DNA of 64,000 nucleotides from Xenorhabdus beddingii (GTDB lineage: Bacteria; Pseudomonadota; Gammaproteobacteria; Enterobacterales; Enterobacteriaceae). Made by a program: the position numbers and the translations under genes. The stretch is taken from NCBI RefSeq assembly GCF_002127545.1, contig NZ_MUBK01000004.1:62001-126000 (forward strand). Reading direction: 5' to 3'. The notes below the pieces were generated by a model that did not search any database, was not told the origin of the DNA, and was given only the letters and a program-made list of their open reading frames with translations. This document shows positions 30,105 to 40,586 of the stretch, piece after piece (position 1 is the first letter of the stretch; each line of letters opens with the position of its first letter).

Positions 30105-31157
30105 ATGACCACCGAATCATATACAATTAAAATCCGCCGCCCTGACGACTGGCATGTCCATTTCCGCGATGGTGATATGCTAAAAACTATTGTCCCCCAT
30201 ACCAGCCGTTTCTTTGGCCGAGCTATCGTCATGCCCAACCTTGCCTCTCCGGTGACAGATGTTGCCAGTGCCAAAGCCTATAAGGATCGGATCCTCGCCG
30301 CTATTCCATCAGATCACCATTTCGAACCTCTTATGACCTGTTACCTGACCGATTCAACAGACGGCAGTCAAATTGAAGCAGGTCATAAGGAAGGCATTTT
30401 CACTGCCTGTAAACTCTATCCCGCCAACGCAACAACGAATTCCAGCCACGGTGTTTCTGATATCAAAAAGATCTATCCATTATTGGAAACTATGGAAAAA
30501 ATAGGCATGCCTCTGTTGATCCATGGCGAAGTTACGGCCTCCCATATCGATATTTTTGACCGTGAAGCACGATTCATCGAACAAGTGATGGAACCATTAC
30601 GCAAACAGTTTCCTGAACTCAAAGTGGTTTTTGAGCATATTACAACCAAAGAAGCCGCAGAATACGTTCTTGCAGGTAACGATAAATTAGGTGCCACACT
30701 GACGCCACAGCATTTGATGTTCAACCGCAACCATATGCTGGTTGGCGGTATTCGTCCCCATCTTTACTGCTTACCCGTCCTAAAACGCAATATTCATCAA
30801 GAAGCCTTAAGAGCCGCAGTGGCCAGTGGCTGTAATCGCTTCTTTCTGGGTACAGATTCAGCTCCTCATGTACTACACCGCAAAGAGTCTTCTTGTGGTT
30901 GTGCCGGTGTCTTCAACGCACCTACCGCTCTGGCTGCCTATGCGACAGTTTTTGAAGAAATCGGGGCAATGGAACATTTTGAATCTTTCTGCTCCTTAAA
31001 TGGCCCAGCATTCTACAATTTGCCAATTAATGATGGTCTTATACAACTGACACGTAAACCGACACCCGTAGTTGAATATGTTGAGTGCGGTGATGAAAGG
31101 TTAATTCCGTTCCTTGCCGGGGAAGATGCCGGATGGGATGTCAAATTATGTGAGTAA
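30105..31157 (+). CDS. pyrC: Dihydroorotase PyrC
   Basis: A 350-residue zinc amidohydrolase of pyrimidine synthesis that closes carbamoyl-aspartate to dihydroorotate. The N-terminal metal motif HVHFRD (His17, His19) is present, as are the substrate loop FLGTDSAPH and the central LIHGEVT and VFEHITT histidine motifs. Length matches the class II enzymes (348 in E. coli). Confidence 0.98.
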   Translation: MTTESYTIKIRRPDDWHVHFRDGDMLKTIVPHTSRFFGRAIVMPNLASPVTDVASAKAYKDRILAAIPSDHHFEPLMTCYLTDSTDGSQIEAGHKEGIFTACKLYPANATTNSSHGVSDIKKIYPLLETMEKIGMPLLIHGEVTASHIDIFDREARFIEQVMEPLRKQFPELKVVFEHITTKEAAEYVLAGNDKLGATLTPQHLMFNRNHMLVGGIRPHLYCLPVLKRNIHQEALRAAVASGCNRFFLGTDSAPHVLHRKESSCGCAGVFNAPTALAAYATVFEEIGAMEHFESFCSLNGPAFYNLPINDGLIQLTRKPTPVVEYVECGDERLIPFLAGEDAGWDVKLCE

Positions 31158-31391
31158 TTTTTTCACCGCTGACCGTGCGGAAATTATGCTTTATTTCCGC
31201 ACACTTGGCTGAACGATAAAAAGCAGGAACACGTTACAATGATTTCTGTCTGTGATAATGAAAAAAATCCACTCTTTTCACTTCTTAGATTGGCAAAAAG
31301 GTTTATACTGCTATTGGTTCACCCTAAATGAGTTGTTTTGCTCTTAGTCAATTATATCAATAATGATGCAGTAGTATGATTAGGAGGTTTT

Positions 31392-31646
31392 ATGGGAAAA
31401 AAAAATGAAATAATTCAAACTCATCCTGTTGTCGGCTGGGATATCAGCACTGTCGATGCCTATGACGCCATGATGATACGTCTTCATTATTCATCCTCCC
31501 AAGACCAAGCCTCAGAGAATGTCAATGTTGACAAAACTTTGTGGTTAACAACAGGAGTAGCCAAACAGCTTATCCTCATTTTACAAGCCGGAATTGAAAA
31601 GATAGAAGCATCAGAATACAGTCAGCTTGACCACATTAAACATTAA
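31392..31646 (+). CDS. bssS: Biofilm/signal regulator BssS
   Basis: An 84-residue protein matching BssS (YceP): IIQTHPVVGWDISTVDAYDA, then LWLTTGVAKQL and a short helix. In E. coli it affects biofilm through AI-2 and indole signalling. ATG preceded by AGGAGG. In E. coli bssS is also near pyrC. Confidence 0.92.
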   Translation: MGKKNEIIQTHPVVGWDISTVDAYDAMMIRLHYSSSQDQASENVNVDKTLWLTTGVAKQLILILQAGIEKIEASEYSQLDHIKH

Positions 31647-31673
31647 CGATGAATTTCGATACTTTCAAAACAT

Positions 31674-31700
31674 TTGGACACTCATGTATTGAGTGTCCAA
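31674..31700. terminator. Hairpin downstream of bssS
   Basis: TTGGACACTCA (31674-31684) and TGAGTGTCCAA (31690-31700) form a perfect 11-bp stem with a 5-base loop. No T run follows, so it may be a terminator or 3'-end stabiliser. Confidence 0.5.
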
Positions 31701-31853
31701 GGTAGGTATTCGAACAAACAATGACCATCCAAATTATCCATCTAGTTCACTATTTTTTATAATACTGTATCATATGATTGTATTTATCCTCCAAGCGCTT
31801 AATTATTAAGCTAATCATTTATATAGCCATAGTAGAACAAGGATGTTCAAGTA

Positions 31854-32447
31854 ATGAAACTTTTAATCATTGATGAATGCCATTATACACGCTTAGGAAT
31901 CATTGAATTTCTAAAAGAAAATACCCATATTTTTCCTAAAGAAGCTGCATCAATTCACGACGCTATAAATATCCTGCCTGTCTTTTCTCCAGATATCATT
32001 TTGGCTAATTTAACTCATTATGGTTACCACATTGAATATTGCGAACAACTTAACTTATTAATTTCATTAGTCAATGAAGCGCGTATTTATACTTATATCA
32101 ATAAACCATACCCCTTTGGAAAAACACCTATCCAATTGACAAATAATGATTTTTTCCTATCAAAGAAAAACCTGATGGCATTACTTGATCGCCTAAAAGA
32201 AATGGCATTATTTGATATTCAACATTATTTTTCTCATTTCAATGCCCACAACTCTATTTTTAGCCATCAGGAAAACCGTGTCATCTATTATTGGATGTTA
32301 GAAACAAGTACCCATAAGATTGCCAAAATATTAAAAATCAGCAATAGCACCGTCTACTCCCACAAAAGGCATATTATCGAAAAAATAGGGGTTTCCAACA
32401 AAATAGAGTTACTTTTTATTTACAATATCTTTAAATATTTCTGTTAA
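31854..32447 (+). CDS. RcsA-like LuxR-family regulator
   Basis: A 197-residue protein. The N-terminus (IIDECHYTRLGIIEFL) mirrors the RcsA start (IIMDLCSYTRLGLTGYL). The receiver-like domain is degenerate: the usual phospho-acceptor position in PDIILANL is Asn52. The C-terminal LuxR helix-turn-helix covers about residues 135-190 (THKIAKILKISNSTVYSHKRHI). RcsA is an unphosphorylated partner that joins RcsB to bind RcsAB boxes and controls capsule and motility. The AAGGATG site supports the start. Other LuxR orphans are possible, so no symbol is given. Confidence 0.65.
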   Translation: MKLLIIDECHYTRLGIIEFLKENTHIFPKEAASIHDAINILPVFSPDIILANLTHYGYHIEYCEQLNLLISLVNEARIYTYINKPYPFGKTPIQLTNNDFFLSKKNLMALLDRLKEMALFDIQHYFSHFNAHNSIFSHQENRVIYYWMLETSTHKIAKILKISNSTVYSHKRHIIEKIGVSNKIELLFIYNIFKYFC

Positions 32448-32550
32448 GGAATTTAAACAACCCTCTTTAGCGTAAATAATACTGAATTATTTACGCTAAT
32501 TGATCGATATTGATGAGGTAACCAGTTAAAGAATATTTATGCCCTATCGA

Positions 32551-32583
32551 CTTCAAGTTGCAACCGACAAGCTGCAACTTGAA
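32551..32583 (-). repeat. Dispersed hairpin repeat, copy in the RcsA-like/trhO gap
   Basis: TTCAAGTTGCA and TGCAACTTGAA pair around a 10-base loop. On the minus strand the 5' flank reads GTTGTCTTTCAAGTTGCAGC, like the copies at 47356, 51183 and 52944. It sits between convergent genes, where it may also end transcription. Confidence 0.65.
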
Positions 32584-32599
32584 AGACAACGGGCCTATG

Positions 32600-33658
32600 T
32601 CACTTGATGGATTGCAGTGATGTAATATTCAAACCATCATTTAACCGGTAGCGGGATTTATTGAAAATCTTAGCCCCATTTTCTCTCCCGGCACGACGAG
32701 CTCGCTGTTCATCTTCAGGCAACCTCATCTCTTCGCGACAGTTATCGCTGCAGCAGCCTTCGAAACGCTCCGCACAAGATGGGCACTGGATAAATAACAG
32801 ATGACAGCCGTCATTTTTACAATTGGTATGACTATCACATGCTGCACCGCACTGATGACAATGAGCAATAATTGTCTCAGAAATACGCTCACCCATACGC
32901 TCATCAAAGACAAAGTTTTTGCCAATAAAACGAACTGGCAACCCTTGTTCTTTCGCTTTACGGGCATATTCAATAATGCCACCCTCTACATGATAGACTT
33001 TGTTAAAACCATTATGCAGCATATATGCACTCGCTTTTTCGCAACGAATTCCGCCAGTACAGTACATAACGATATTTTTATCTTTATTGTCTTTCAGCAT
33101 GTCCACTGCCATTGGCAGTTGTTCACGAAACGTATCAGAAGGGACTTCAATTGCGTTTTCGAAGTGCCCTACTTCATATTCGTAGTGATTGCGCATATCC
33201 ACAAAAACGGTGTCAGGATCATCCAGCATTTGGTTAACCTGTTCCGCTTTGAGATATTCACCTGTTTTTGCTGGATCAAAAGTTTGATCTTCAATACCAT
33301 CAGCAACAATGAGTTCACGCACTTTCATGCGCAATACCCAAAAGGACTTACCGTCATCTTCCAGGGCAATATTAAGGCGCAGATTACGTAAAGCAGGGTC
33401 AGTTTCATCCAATAATGCTTTCAAAGCATCAACATGACCAGAAGGCACACTGATTTGCGCATTGATACCTTCTTTGGCGATATAAACCCGCCCAAAGACA
33501 GAGAGCTCAGTAAATTTTTGATACAGGCTATCGCGAAAAGCCTGTGGTTCGGAAATGGTAAAATATTTATAAAAAGAGATGGTAGTGCGCGGTTCAGTTT
33601 CAGCCAACATACGCTCTTTCAGCTCTTTATTAGAAATACGGTTATGTAACACTGGCAT
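32600..33658 (-). CDS. trhO: tRNA uridine hydroxylase TrhO (rhodanese family, YceA)
   Basis: A 352-residue protein that makes 5-hydroxyuridine at position 34 of tRNAs using oxygen. It has an N-terminal acylphosphatase-like domain, a central rhodanese domain with active loop CTGGIRC (first Cys200) and a C-terminal cysteine-rich region ([19 protein letters not shown]) that may bind metal. The frame opens at 33703, but homologues start at MPVLHNRIS, the ATG at 33658. Confidence 0.95.
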   Translation of the reverse strand: MPVLHNRISNKELKERMLAETEPRTTISFYKYFTISEPQAFRDSLYQKFTELSVFGRVYIAKEGINAQISVPSGHVDALKALLDETDPALRNLRLNIALEDDGKSFWVLRMKVRELIVADGIEDQTFDPAKTGEYLKAEQVNQMLDDPDTVFVDMRNHYEYEVGHFENAIEVPSDTFREQLPMAVDMLKDNKDKNIVMYCTGGIRCEKASAYMLHNGFNKVYHVEGGIIEYARKAKEQGLPVRFIGKNFVFDERMGERISETIIAHCHQCGAACDSHTNCKNDGCHLLFIQCPSCAERFEGCCSDNCREEMRLPEDEQRARRAGRENGAKIFNKSRYRLNDGLNITSLQSIK

Positions 33659-34020
33659 GGTGTACTTTCCTGAATTTCGATGACAAAAGAATGAAAATTT
33701 CAATGGTTACCCCATTGAGAGCCGGATATCATAGCGAAAATGCTCTTTAGCGGATAGTGATTTATGTTCCCGTGTTCAATCAATGTAAAGCAAGCATTTG
33801 AATGTTATGCACGGGAATATCATAATCATGCCACTACCTTGTAAAGGATGACCATAACGCGCCATAACGTAGTAAAATACCATCAGGCAGAATCGGCTGA
33901 TCGAATAATTTATCGCCCAATTAAGTATTTAGTGCCCCAATATTTCGATATTCCATTAAAAAATGTCACAATGCACCAAAATTACGCTTAGGGTCTACTC
34001 AAATAACACACTGAAAACAC

Positions 34021-34965
34021 ATGATACAAGCACCTCCTTTTTGTCGTTCATTATTACATCCCCGTTACTGGCTGACCTGGCTAGGTATCGGCATACTGTA
34101 TTTATTGGTTTTACTCCCTTATCCCGCGATTTATTGGATGGGAACCCGGCTCGGTCGGCTATCACAACGTTTTTTGAAAAAGCGGGCTAAAGTGGCTGAA
34201 CGCAACCTGACGCTCTGTTTCCCTGACATGTCACCAGAGAAACGACACGAATGGCTGGTTAAAAATTTTGAATCTGTTGGCATGGGTTTGTTTGAAACTG
34301 GCATGGCCTGGTTCTGGCCCGATTGGAGAGTCCGGCGCTGGTTCAAAGTCACTGGCCGGGAGAATATTCAAACGGTGCAATCCAAAGGCCAAGGGATTAT
34401 CGTTATTGGGGTTCACTTCCTGACATTGGAATTAGGTGCCCGGATCTTTGGGATATTGAATCCGGGGATCGGTGTTTATCGCCCAAATGACAATCCGGTG
34501 ATGGATTGGCTGCAAACATGGGGCCGGCTCCGTTCCAATAAATCTATGCTGGATAGAAAAGATGTGAAGGGTATGATCCGCTGCCTGAAAAACGGTGAGA
34601 TTGTCTGGTATGCACCTGATCATGATTATGGCCCGCGTAATAGCGTATTTGCCCCACTGTTTGCCGTTGAACACGCGGCAACTACAACTGGAACCTCAAT
34701 TCTCGTTCGTCTGTCCAGACCAGCATTGATCCCTTTTACTCCCCGCCGGTTACCGGATGGAAAAGGTTATGAATTAATGATTCAACCCGCTGTGGAAAAT
34801 TTTCCTCTAAAGGATGAACTGGAAGCCGCGACATTCATGAATAAGGTGATTGAAAAAGAGATTATGCAGGCACCGGATCAATACATGTGGCTACACCGCC
34901 GTTTCAAAACCCGTCCCAAAGGCATGCCATCTTTGTATGGTGATAATGATAATATTCATAATTAG
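34021..34965 (+). CDS. lpxL: Kdo2-lipid IVA lauroyltransferase LpxL (HtrB)
   Basis: A 314-residue inner-membrane acyltransferase that adds the secondary laurate to lipid A. It has one N-terminal span (residues 18-38), the catalytic HX4E motif His132/Glu137 in [11 protein letters not shown], and the conserved YRPNDNP and [15 protein letters not shown] blocks. LpxP is a close paralogue, but sequence and position near pyrC/trhO favour LpxL. The 360 bp upstream hold nothing else I can name, and the start has no strong ribosome site. Confidence 0.93.
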   Translation: MIQAPPFCRSLLHPRYWLTWLGIGILYLLVLLPYPAIYWMGTRLGRLSQRFLKKRAKVAERNLTLCFPDMSPEKRHEWLVKNFESVGMGLFETGMAWFWPDWRVRRWFKVTGRENIQTVQSKGQGIIVIGVHFLTLELGARIFGILNPGIGVYRPNDNPVMDWLQTWGRLRSNKSMLDRKDVKGMIRCLKNGEIVWYAPDHDYGPRNSVFAPLFAVEHAATTTGTSILVRLSRPALIPFTPRRLPDGKGYELMIQPAVENFPLKDELEAATFMNKVIEKEIMQAPDQYMWLHRRFKTRPKGMPSLYGDNDNIHN

Positions 34966-35440
34966 CAAATAGTTGGCTGCTATATAGCAGCCAATATCTG
35001 AGTATCCACATCCCCTTTACGTCACTGCCTTTATGTAATCTCTACCCACTTAAAATCCATATTTGTATGGTAACGTAACAAAATATCAAGATATGTATTA
35101 TTTTAAAAATTAATCTCTTGTTTTATAACATATTTGACAGAAAATATTTTACAGAATAAAAAAATATTTAAGTCAATATCTCCCGTCACATACCCACTAT
35201 TAAATTCTGAAAATGAGATTCTCATCGACTTTCATTCTAAAAAATGGAGTATAAAGTAGAAAACGTGCTTCTCGCAGATGAAAAGAACGAAGAACATGTT
35301 AAAAATACACCAATAATTAAGTAAAGAGTTTTATAACGATATGTTAATGGTTTTGACCAATATGGTTATAAGGCAACTTTTTCATTTTGGCTTGTAAAAC
35401 ACCCCCATCATGAAGATGGTTTTTTAGGAAGAATTATTAG
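34966..35440 (+). other. Gap between lpxL and the peptide transporter gene
   Basis: About 475 bp, AT-rich. It contains a short palindrome ATGAGATTCTCAT (35213-35225) and a small open frame of 26 codons from the ATG near 35244 without a ribosome site; neither is convincing. The last part holds a small terminator-like hairpin, listed separately. Confidence 0.4.
35405..35425 (+). terminator. Short terminator-like hairpin just before the transporter start
   Basis: CCATC, loop ATGAA, GATGG, then six T. The stem is only 5 bp. It ends right at the AGGAAG ribosome site of the transporter, so it could attenuate transcription of that gene. Confidence 0.4.
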
Positions 35441-36973
35441 ATGCAATCTTCAATCAACAACGGAAAAAACAGGACCTTTTTTGGGCATCCTTATCCACTT
35501 AGTTCCCTTTTCATGACAGAAATGTGGGAACGATTTTCGTTCTATGGTATTCGTCCCCTTCTGATTTTGTTTATGTCTGCCGCTATCTTTGACGGTGGTA
35601 TGGGCATTCCCCGTGAACAGGCATCAGCGATTGTCGGGATCTTTGCTGGCAGTATTTACCTGACATCCCTGCCCGGTGGGTGGCTTGCCGACAACTGGCT
35701 GGGTCAACGCCTTGCTGTTTGGTATGGTTCAATTATTATCGCCTTAGGGCACCTATCAATCGCCTTATCCGCAATTTGGAGTCACCTATTCTTTATTGGA
35801 TTGCTGCTCATTACACTCGGCACTGGCCTGTTCAAGACCTGTGTCACGGTCATGGTCGGCACCTTATATAAGAAAAACGATCCCCGTCGTGATGGTGGAT
35901 TTTCCCTATTTTACATGGGGATTAATTTAGGTTCCCTGATCGCAGCATTAATCACTGGCTGGCTGGTGAAAAATTATGGCTGGCACTGGGGTTTTGGGGT
36001 CGGTGGATTGGGTATGTTGGTCGCCCTGCTGATTTTTCGCTTTTATACTGTTCCTCTGATGCGTAGCTACGATAAAGAGGCGGGATTAGATTCCAGCTGG
36101 GATCGTCCAATGATAGAACGCAAAAATGTTGGCAAATGGGTCAGCGCAATCGCCATGATAACCTGTATGGTTGTTGCATTAGTGACTATGGGCGTTATTC
36201 CATTTAATCCAGTTAAAGTGGCCAACGTTTTGGTCTATGTAATTTCTTCCAGTGTTATTCTCTATTTTGCCTATTTATTCCTGTTTGCCGGGTTAGACCG
36301 CAATGAGAAAATACGCTTGTTCGTCTGTTTTATTCTGCTGGTTTCAGCCGCTTTATTCTGGTCAGCATTCGAGCAAAAACCGACATCATTTAACTTATTT
36401 GCCAATGACTATACTGACCGGGTGGTGCTGGGGTATGAGATCCCGGCGGTTTGGTTCCAGTCAATCAATCCACTGTATATTATTCTGTTGGCTCCACTCT
36501 TTAGCTGGCTATGGCCTGCACTGGCAAAACGCAATATGAACCCTAACAGTATCGGTAAGTTTGTGATTGGTATGCTGTTTGCTGCCGGTGGCTTTGCCAT
36601 CATGATGTTCGCTGCCCAAAATGTGTTGGTGACGGGTGGTACAGTTTCACCGCTATGGATCGTTTTCAGCGTTCTCTTTCTCACTCTTGGGGAACTTTGC
36701 CTCAGCCCAATCGGGCTGGCAACGATGACGGTATTAGCGCCTTCCCGCATGCGTGGGCAAGTTATGGGATTATGGTTCTGTGCCAGTGCTCTCGGTAATC
36801 TGGCTGCGGGTCTCATTGGGGGTAATGTGCGGGCGGATAAGCTGGATAGCCTGCCTCAACTATTCTCCAACGTTTCACTGTCGTTGGTCATTTGCTCTGT
36901 TATCTTGCTGGCTTTAATCATCCCAATCCGTCGTTTAATGAGCAGCCTGCATGAAACAGAAGTAAAATCCTGA
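35441..36973 (+). CDS. POT/PTR family proton:peptide transporter
   Basis: A 510-residue inner-membrane carrier of 12-14 helices. The POT signatures are present: EMWERFSFYGIRPLLILFM (the ERFxYYG motif) in helix 1 and GGWLADNWLGQR after helix 2, plus GINLGSLIA in helix 5. It imports di- and tripeptides with protons. The N-terminus is closer to general POT proteins than to the enterobacterial DtpA-DtpD set, so a dtp symbol is not given. No operon partner. Confidence 0.93.
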   Translation: MQSSINNGKNRTFFGHPYPLSSLFMTEMWERFSFYGIRPLLILFMSAAIFDGGMGIPREQASAIVGIFAGSIYLTSLPGGWLADNWLGQRLAVWYGSIIIALGHLSIALSAIWSHLFFIGLLLITLGTGLFKTCVTVMVGTLYKKNDPRRDGGFSLFYMGINLGSLIAALITGWLVKNYGWHWGFGVGGLGMLVALLIFRFYTVPLMRSYDKEAGLDSSWDRPMIERKNVGKWVSAIAMITCMVVALVTMGVIPFNPVKVANVLVYVISSSVILYFAYLFLFAGLDRNEKIRLFVCFILLVSAALFWSAFEQKPTSFNLFANDYTDRVVLGYEIPAVWFQSINPLYIILLAPLFSWLWPALAKRNMNPNSIGKFVIGMLFAAGGFAIMMFAAQNVLVTGGTVSPLWIVFSVLFLTLGELCLSPIGLATMTVLAPSRMRGQVMGLWFCASALGNLAAGLIGGNVRADKLDSLPQLFSNVSLSLVICSVILLALIIPIRRLMSSLHETEVKS

Positions 36974-37079
36974 CGGTGGCAATGATACCAATAAGCGATG
37001 CCAACAGTGAATTTAAACGGAGTTAAGGTAAAATCGTTAAGCCGTCACGGCTTCTCCAGTTCTGAGTCGGGGATATGCC

Positions 37080-37556
37080 GTGGCGGTAACAAAAATCATT
37101 AGATGCTTTACAGACGGAAAGTGCATTTTGAATAATTACAAATTACTGCCAGCTTTAGTATCAATACTGCAAACGCTTAATCTAACTGAATCCTCAAAAC
37201 AGTTAGGTGTTACACAGTCTGCAATGAGTAAAACATTAAATCAGCTTCGTGAAGATTTTCATGACAAAATTATTGTGAGAGAAGCGAATCAATTCATCCT
37301 TACCCCAAAAGGGGAAAGGCTGAAAGAACAACTTCCAGTATTAATGCAGCAACTCAATAATCTATATGCACCAGAATTAATGGAACCCAGCCGCTGCAAC
37401 AGGAAATTCACCTTAGCTTCCAGCGATTATGTCGCCCAAGCTGTCTTACCGTCTATATTTTATAATATTGAGCGAGAAGCGCCTCATGTGAGCATTGAAT
37501 ATAAGTTGTGGCACAAAGACAACCTCCATAAGCAAGGACTATCGAACATGGCATGA
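37080..37556 (+). pseudogene. Truncated LysR-family regulator
   Basis: A 158-residue open frame. Residues 17-85 form the LysR helix-turn-helix (YKLLPALVSILQTLNLTESS, then SAMSKTLNQLREDF), followed by the beginning of the ligand-binding domain (FTLASSDYVAQAVLPSIFY). It stops after about 60 residues of that domain, leaving out about 150. A TTG at 37128 directly before NNYKLLPAL is a likelier native start than the GTG at 37080. DNA binding might survive, but effector sensing and normal tetramer formation would not. Confidence 0.8.
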
Positions 37557-37579
37557 ATTTAATTCATACCCATCAGTAG

Positions 37580-37783
37580 GTTTCCGACCTTCTACATGTC
37601 ATTTACTTGCTTGGATTAATATTTATTGTTATCGCTTTTATTTTATTTTCTCTCATCGCCTATTTATCCGGTTTTTTAAATAATGCGATATCTAACAAAC
37701 CATCAATACAAATAATTTTAAATAAAATTACGAGCTTAATATTTATCGCATTAGCGATAAACCTACTTATCAGCCAGTTTTAA
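37580..37783 (+). pseudogene. C-terminal fragment of a LysE/RhtB-family amino-acid exporter
   Basis: In the frame ending at the TAA of 37781-37783, the translation is VSDLLHVIYLLGLIFIVIAF, then FSLIAYLSGFLNNAI, a short polar loop, and ITSLIFIALAINLLISQF. This is the last two membrane helices of a RhtB/LysE exporter (LGxxFIxxAFxxFSxIAYLAG... FIxLGxxL). The first two thirds of the gene are missing and the fragment starts within 25 bp of the truncated LysR, so one deletion probably removed the end of lysR and the start of the exporter. Confidence 0.65.
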
Positions 37784-37935
37784 AGCGGAGTGCATCATAC
37801 AATCCAATCGGTTTCAAGATACAACGAGACGGCAAAGGAGCGAATCCTTTCGCTCTTCTCCAGCATCCTTGCAGACTACGGTATTGTTTCTGTGTGTACT
37901 TTCAGGGACAAATTTAGCCCTGTTCTCATTGATGC

Positions 37936-38367
37936 CTAATAATGACCACAGGCATCGGCAATATCGGCATTGGAATACCCATTCCCTTGCTCTTTTTCTA
38001 GTTTCTGCCTGGTTTCTCGATAACATTTACGGTTAAGAGATCTATTGAGATGCTTCATAGCGTCATAGGCAAAAGGTTTAAATGCCTTATTGTCCCAGTC
38101 ATAAGCAAGCCCCAGGCTGTTTTTTTGTTGGTATTTATTATTGTACTCCCTACGTTCATCTTCACGTTTCTCGGCCAGGGTATTGTCCTCAGCTAATTTT
38201 TTCGTATTCCAATTTCCGCTTTCCAACTCATTTCTTTTTTTCAGATACTCTTCTGAAGGTTTGTTATCAGCGGGTATATCGCTTTTGTAGCTTAGATCCA
38301 ATGCCAGAGCCTGAGAAAAACACACTGACAAAACAAAAAATAGGCAATAAGATCCTTTGATTTTCAT
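37936..38367 (-). CDS. Small exported protein of unknown function
   Basis: A 143-residue protein with a signal peptide (MKIKGSYCLFFVLSVCFSQA, cut near ALA). The mature part is charged, with a Lys/Glu-rich helix around residues 50-90 and two cysteines near the C-terminus (RKCYRETR and ADACGHY) that may form a disulphide. The frame opens at 38400, but GGGAAG supports the ATG at 38367. Not recognised; its neighbours do not explain it. Confidence 0.65.
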   Translation of the reverse strand: MKIKGSYCLFFVLSVCFSQALALDLSYKSDIPADNKPSEEYLKKRNELESGNWNTKKLAEDNTLAEKREDERREYNNKYQQKNSLGLAYDWDNKAFKPFAYDAMKHLNRSLNRKCYRETRQKLEKEQGNGYSNADIADACGHY

Positions 38368-38540
38368 ATCTTCCCTTGGTGAAACTATAACAAAGAGCAT
38401 TATTTAATAACCATTGTCTCCTAAGGTCAATACTACAATTTTTGTATATTTCGCAATCAACTTAGATAACTCTTTACAAAATAGCGTCTTTTCAACATCC
38501 TGTATTCGATTTTTCATTATAAAAAATAAGTGAGTTCCTG

Positions 38541-39329
38541 ATGTATTCATACCCTATTTACCATGTTGATGCTTTCACGGAAACTGCGTTTTCTGGCAAT
38601 CCTGCCGCTGTTGTTTTGTTGGATAAGTGGCCATCAGATGAAACTTTGGTTTCCATTGCCGCTGAAATTGGCCTGCCAGAAACGGCTTTTCTGGTCGAAA
38701 ACCATCTACGCTGGTTTACACCTAAAGTTGAAGTAAATTTATGTGGACATGCAACATTGGCAACCGCATTTGTGCTCATCAAATATCGCAACAGTCAAGA
38801 TAACTCGCTCACTTTCAAGAGCCTTTCCGGTGAGCTGCGTGTTTTTCATCAAGATGGGGTTTTTACCCTGGATTTCCCTGCCGCCGATTGTCATGAAGAA
38901 AAAGCCCTCATTCCTATCATGCAAGATGCTCTGGGGCAGAATGTTTCCGAAGTGTTCGTTTCGCGTGATCGCTATATCTGTGTTTTGAGCTCCGTCGAGC
39001 AAATCATTAATGCTCAGCCTGATTTTGACAAAATTGCAGCTCTTCCTTTACCTGGTCTTGCTATCACTGCCCTTGGTGAGTCACACACAGATTTTGTTTC
39101 ACGTTTTTTTGCGCCGGCCAAAGGCGTCAATGAAGATCCTGTCACCGGTTCCAGTCATTGTGTGCTCGCTCCCTTCTGGGGGAAACGCATCAATAAAAGT
39201 GAACTGCGTGCCCGTCAATTGTCTGAACGAGGCGGTGAGATATTATGCAGGATAGATGGCGATCGCGTTTATTTAACGGGTAAAGCGAAACTTTTTTCCC
39301 GTGGGGAAATATTACTCGACACCCTATAA
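38541..39329 (+). CDS. PhzF-family isomerase
   Basis: A 262-residue two-domain protein with the PhzF start YHVDAFTETAFSGNPAAVVLLD, catalytic Glu in GLPETAFLVE and the second-domain motif NEDPVTGSSHCVLAPFW. PhzF isomerises dihydro-hydroxyanthranilate in phenazine synthesis, but most homologues (YddE type) have unknown substrates, and no other phenazine genes are here. Confidence 0.92.
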   Translation: MYSYPIYHVDAFTETAFSGNPAAVVLLDKWPSDETLVSIAAEIGLPETAFLVENHLRWFTPKVEVNLCGHATLATAFVLIKYRNSQDNSLTFKSLSGELRVFHQDGVFTLDFPAADCHEEKALIPIMQDALGQNVSEVFVSRDRYICVLSSVEQIINAQPDFDKIAALPLPGLAITALGESHTDFVSRFFAPAKGVNEDPVTGSSHCVLAPFWGKRINKSELRARQLSERGGEILCRIDGDRVYLTGKAKLFSRGEILLDTL

Positions 39330-39352
39330 TTTTTTATTGAGTTACGCTATGC

Positions 39353-39378
39353 GGTCAGCAGGATCACCTCTGCTGACC
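39353..39378. terminator. Hairpin between convergent phzF-like and lldD genes
   Basis: GGTCAGCAG (39353-39361) and CTGCTGACC (39370-39378) form a perfect 9-bp stem between two convergent genes. There is no T run on either side. Confidence 0.5.
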
Positions 39379-39404
39379 AATAATGGCCGCCATTTGCCAT
39401 TAAT

Positions 39405-40547
39405 CTAATCTTGATGAGGAACCAATAAATCTGCATTAATCTCAGAGATTGATTTCGCCCCTGTCAAAGTCATCGCCACTCGCATTTCTTTATCAATCAG
39501 ATCCAACAAATTGGAAACACCGGCTTCACCTGCCGCTGCCAACGCATAAGCAAAAGCGCGCCCCAACAGAACACTATCAGCCCCCAGAGCAATCATTCTC
39601 ACTACATCCAAGCCAGTTCGGATACCGGAATCAGCAAGAATTGTGAGGTCATTTTTGACTGCATCCGCAATCGCAGGCAAAGCACGCGACGTTGACAAAA
39701 CACCGTCAAGCTGACGTCCCCCGTGGTTGGAAACCACAATACCATCTGCACCAAAACGCACGGCGTCTTTAGCATCTTCTGGATCGAGAATGCCTTTAAT
39801 AATCATTGGCCCCTGCCAGAAATCACGGATCCATTCCAAATCTTTCCACGAAATTGACGGATCAAAATTACTTCCCAACCAACCAATGTAATCCTCTAAT
39901 TTCGTCGGCTTGCCGCGATACACGGTGATATTACCAAGATCATGTGGCTTACCCCATAGCCCTACATCCCATGCCCACTGAGGATGGGTCATTGCCTGAA
40001 AGACACGTCGCATGGCGGCATTTGTGCCACTCATCCCGGAATGGGCATCACGATAACGTGCGCCAGGAACAGGCATATCCACAGTAAACACCAAATTCTT
40101 GACGCCCGCAGCCTGCGCCCTTTCCAACACATTGCGCATAAAACCACGATCTTTCAGAACATAAAGCTGAAACCACATTGGACGATCAATCGCAGGAGCA
40201 ACTTCTTCAATGGGACATACTGATACCGTTGATAAGGTAAATGGAATGCCTTTTTTTGCCGCAGCACGCGCCGCCTGTACTTCACCACGGCGGGCATACA
40301 TTCCCGTTAACCCTACGGGACCCAGTGCCACCGGCATTGACATTTTTTCTCCGAATAAGCAGGTTTCCAGACTTAATTCAGACATGTCTTTCAATACGCG
40401 CTGACGTAATTCAATATCGGATAAATCTGCGGTATTACGTTTAAGGGTATGCTCTGCATAGGCTCCGCCATCAATATAATGGAACAGAAAAGGCGGTAAT
40501 TTAGCCTGTGCTGCGGCCCGATAGTCCGTTGAAGCGGAAATAATCAT
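39405..40547 (-). CDS. lldD: FMN-dependent L-lactate dehydrogenase LldD
   Basis: A 380-residue member of the alpha-hydroxy-acid oxidase family that oxidises L-lactate to pyruvate at the membrane and feeds the quinone pool. The active-site block [10 protein letters not shown] holds the catalytic His and Arg, and [21 protein letters not shown] is the FMN phosphate site. It follows lldP by 39 bp, with AAGGTAC upstream. lldR, which lies between them in E. coli, is absent. Confidence 0.96.
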   Translation of the reverse strand: MIISASTDYRAAAQAKLPPFLFHYIDGGAYAEHTLKRNTADLSDIELRQRVLKDMSELSLETCLFGEKMSMPVALGPVGLTGMYARRGEVQAARAAAKKGIPFTLSTVSVCPIEEVAPAIDRPMWFQLYVLKDRGFMRNVLERAQAAGVKNLVFTVDMPVPGARYRDAHSGMSGTNAAMRRVFQAMTHPQWAWDVGLWGKPHDLGNITVYRGKPTKLEDYIGWLGSNFDPSISWKDLEWIRDFWQGPMIIKGILDPEDAKDAVRFGADGIVVSNHGGRQLDGVLSTSRALPAIADAVKNDLTILADSGIRTGLDVVRMIALGADSVLLGRAFAYALAAAGEAGVSNLLDLIDKEMRVAMTLTGAKSISEINADLLVPHQD

Positions 40548-40586
40548 AATATGTACCTTAAGGTTGAAAAGTTATTCGCACATTTT

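Noticed and set aside
35213..35225. Palindrome ATGAGATTCTCAT as a Fur box upstream of the peptide transporter
   Set aside because: It is too short and matches the 19-base Fur consensus poorly; the downstream gene has no iron role.
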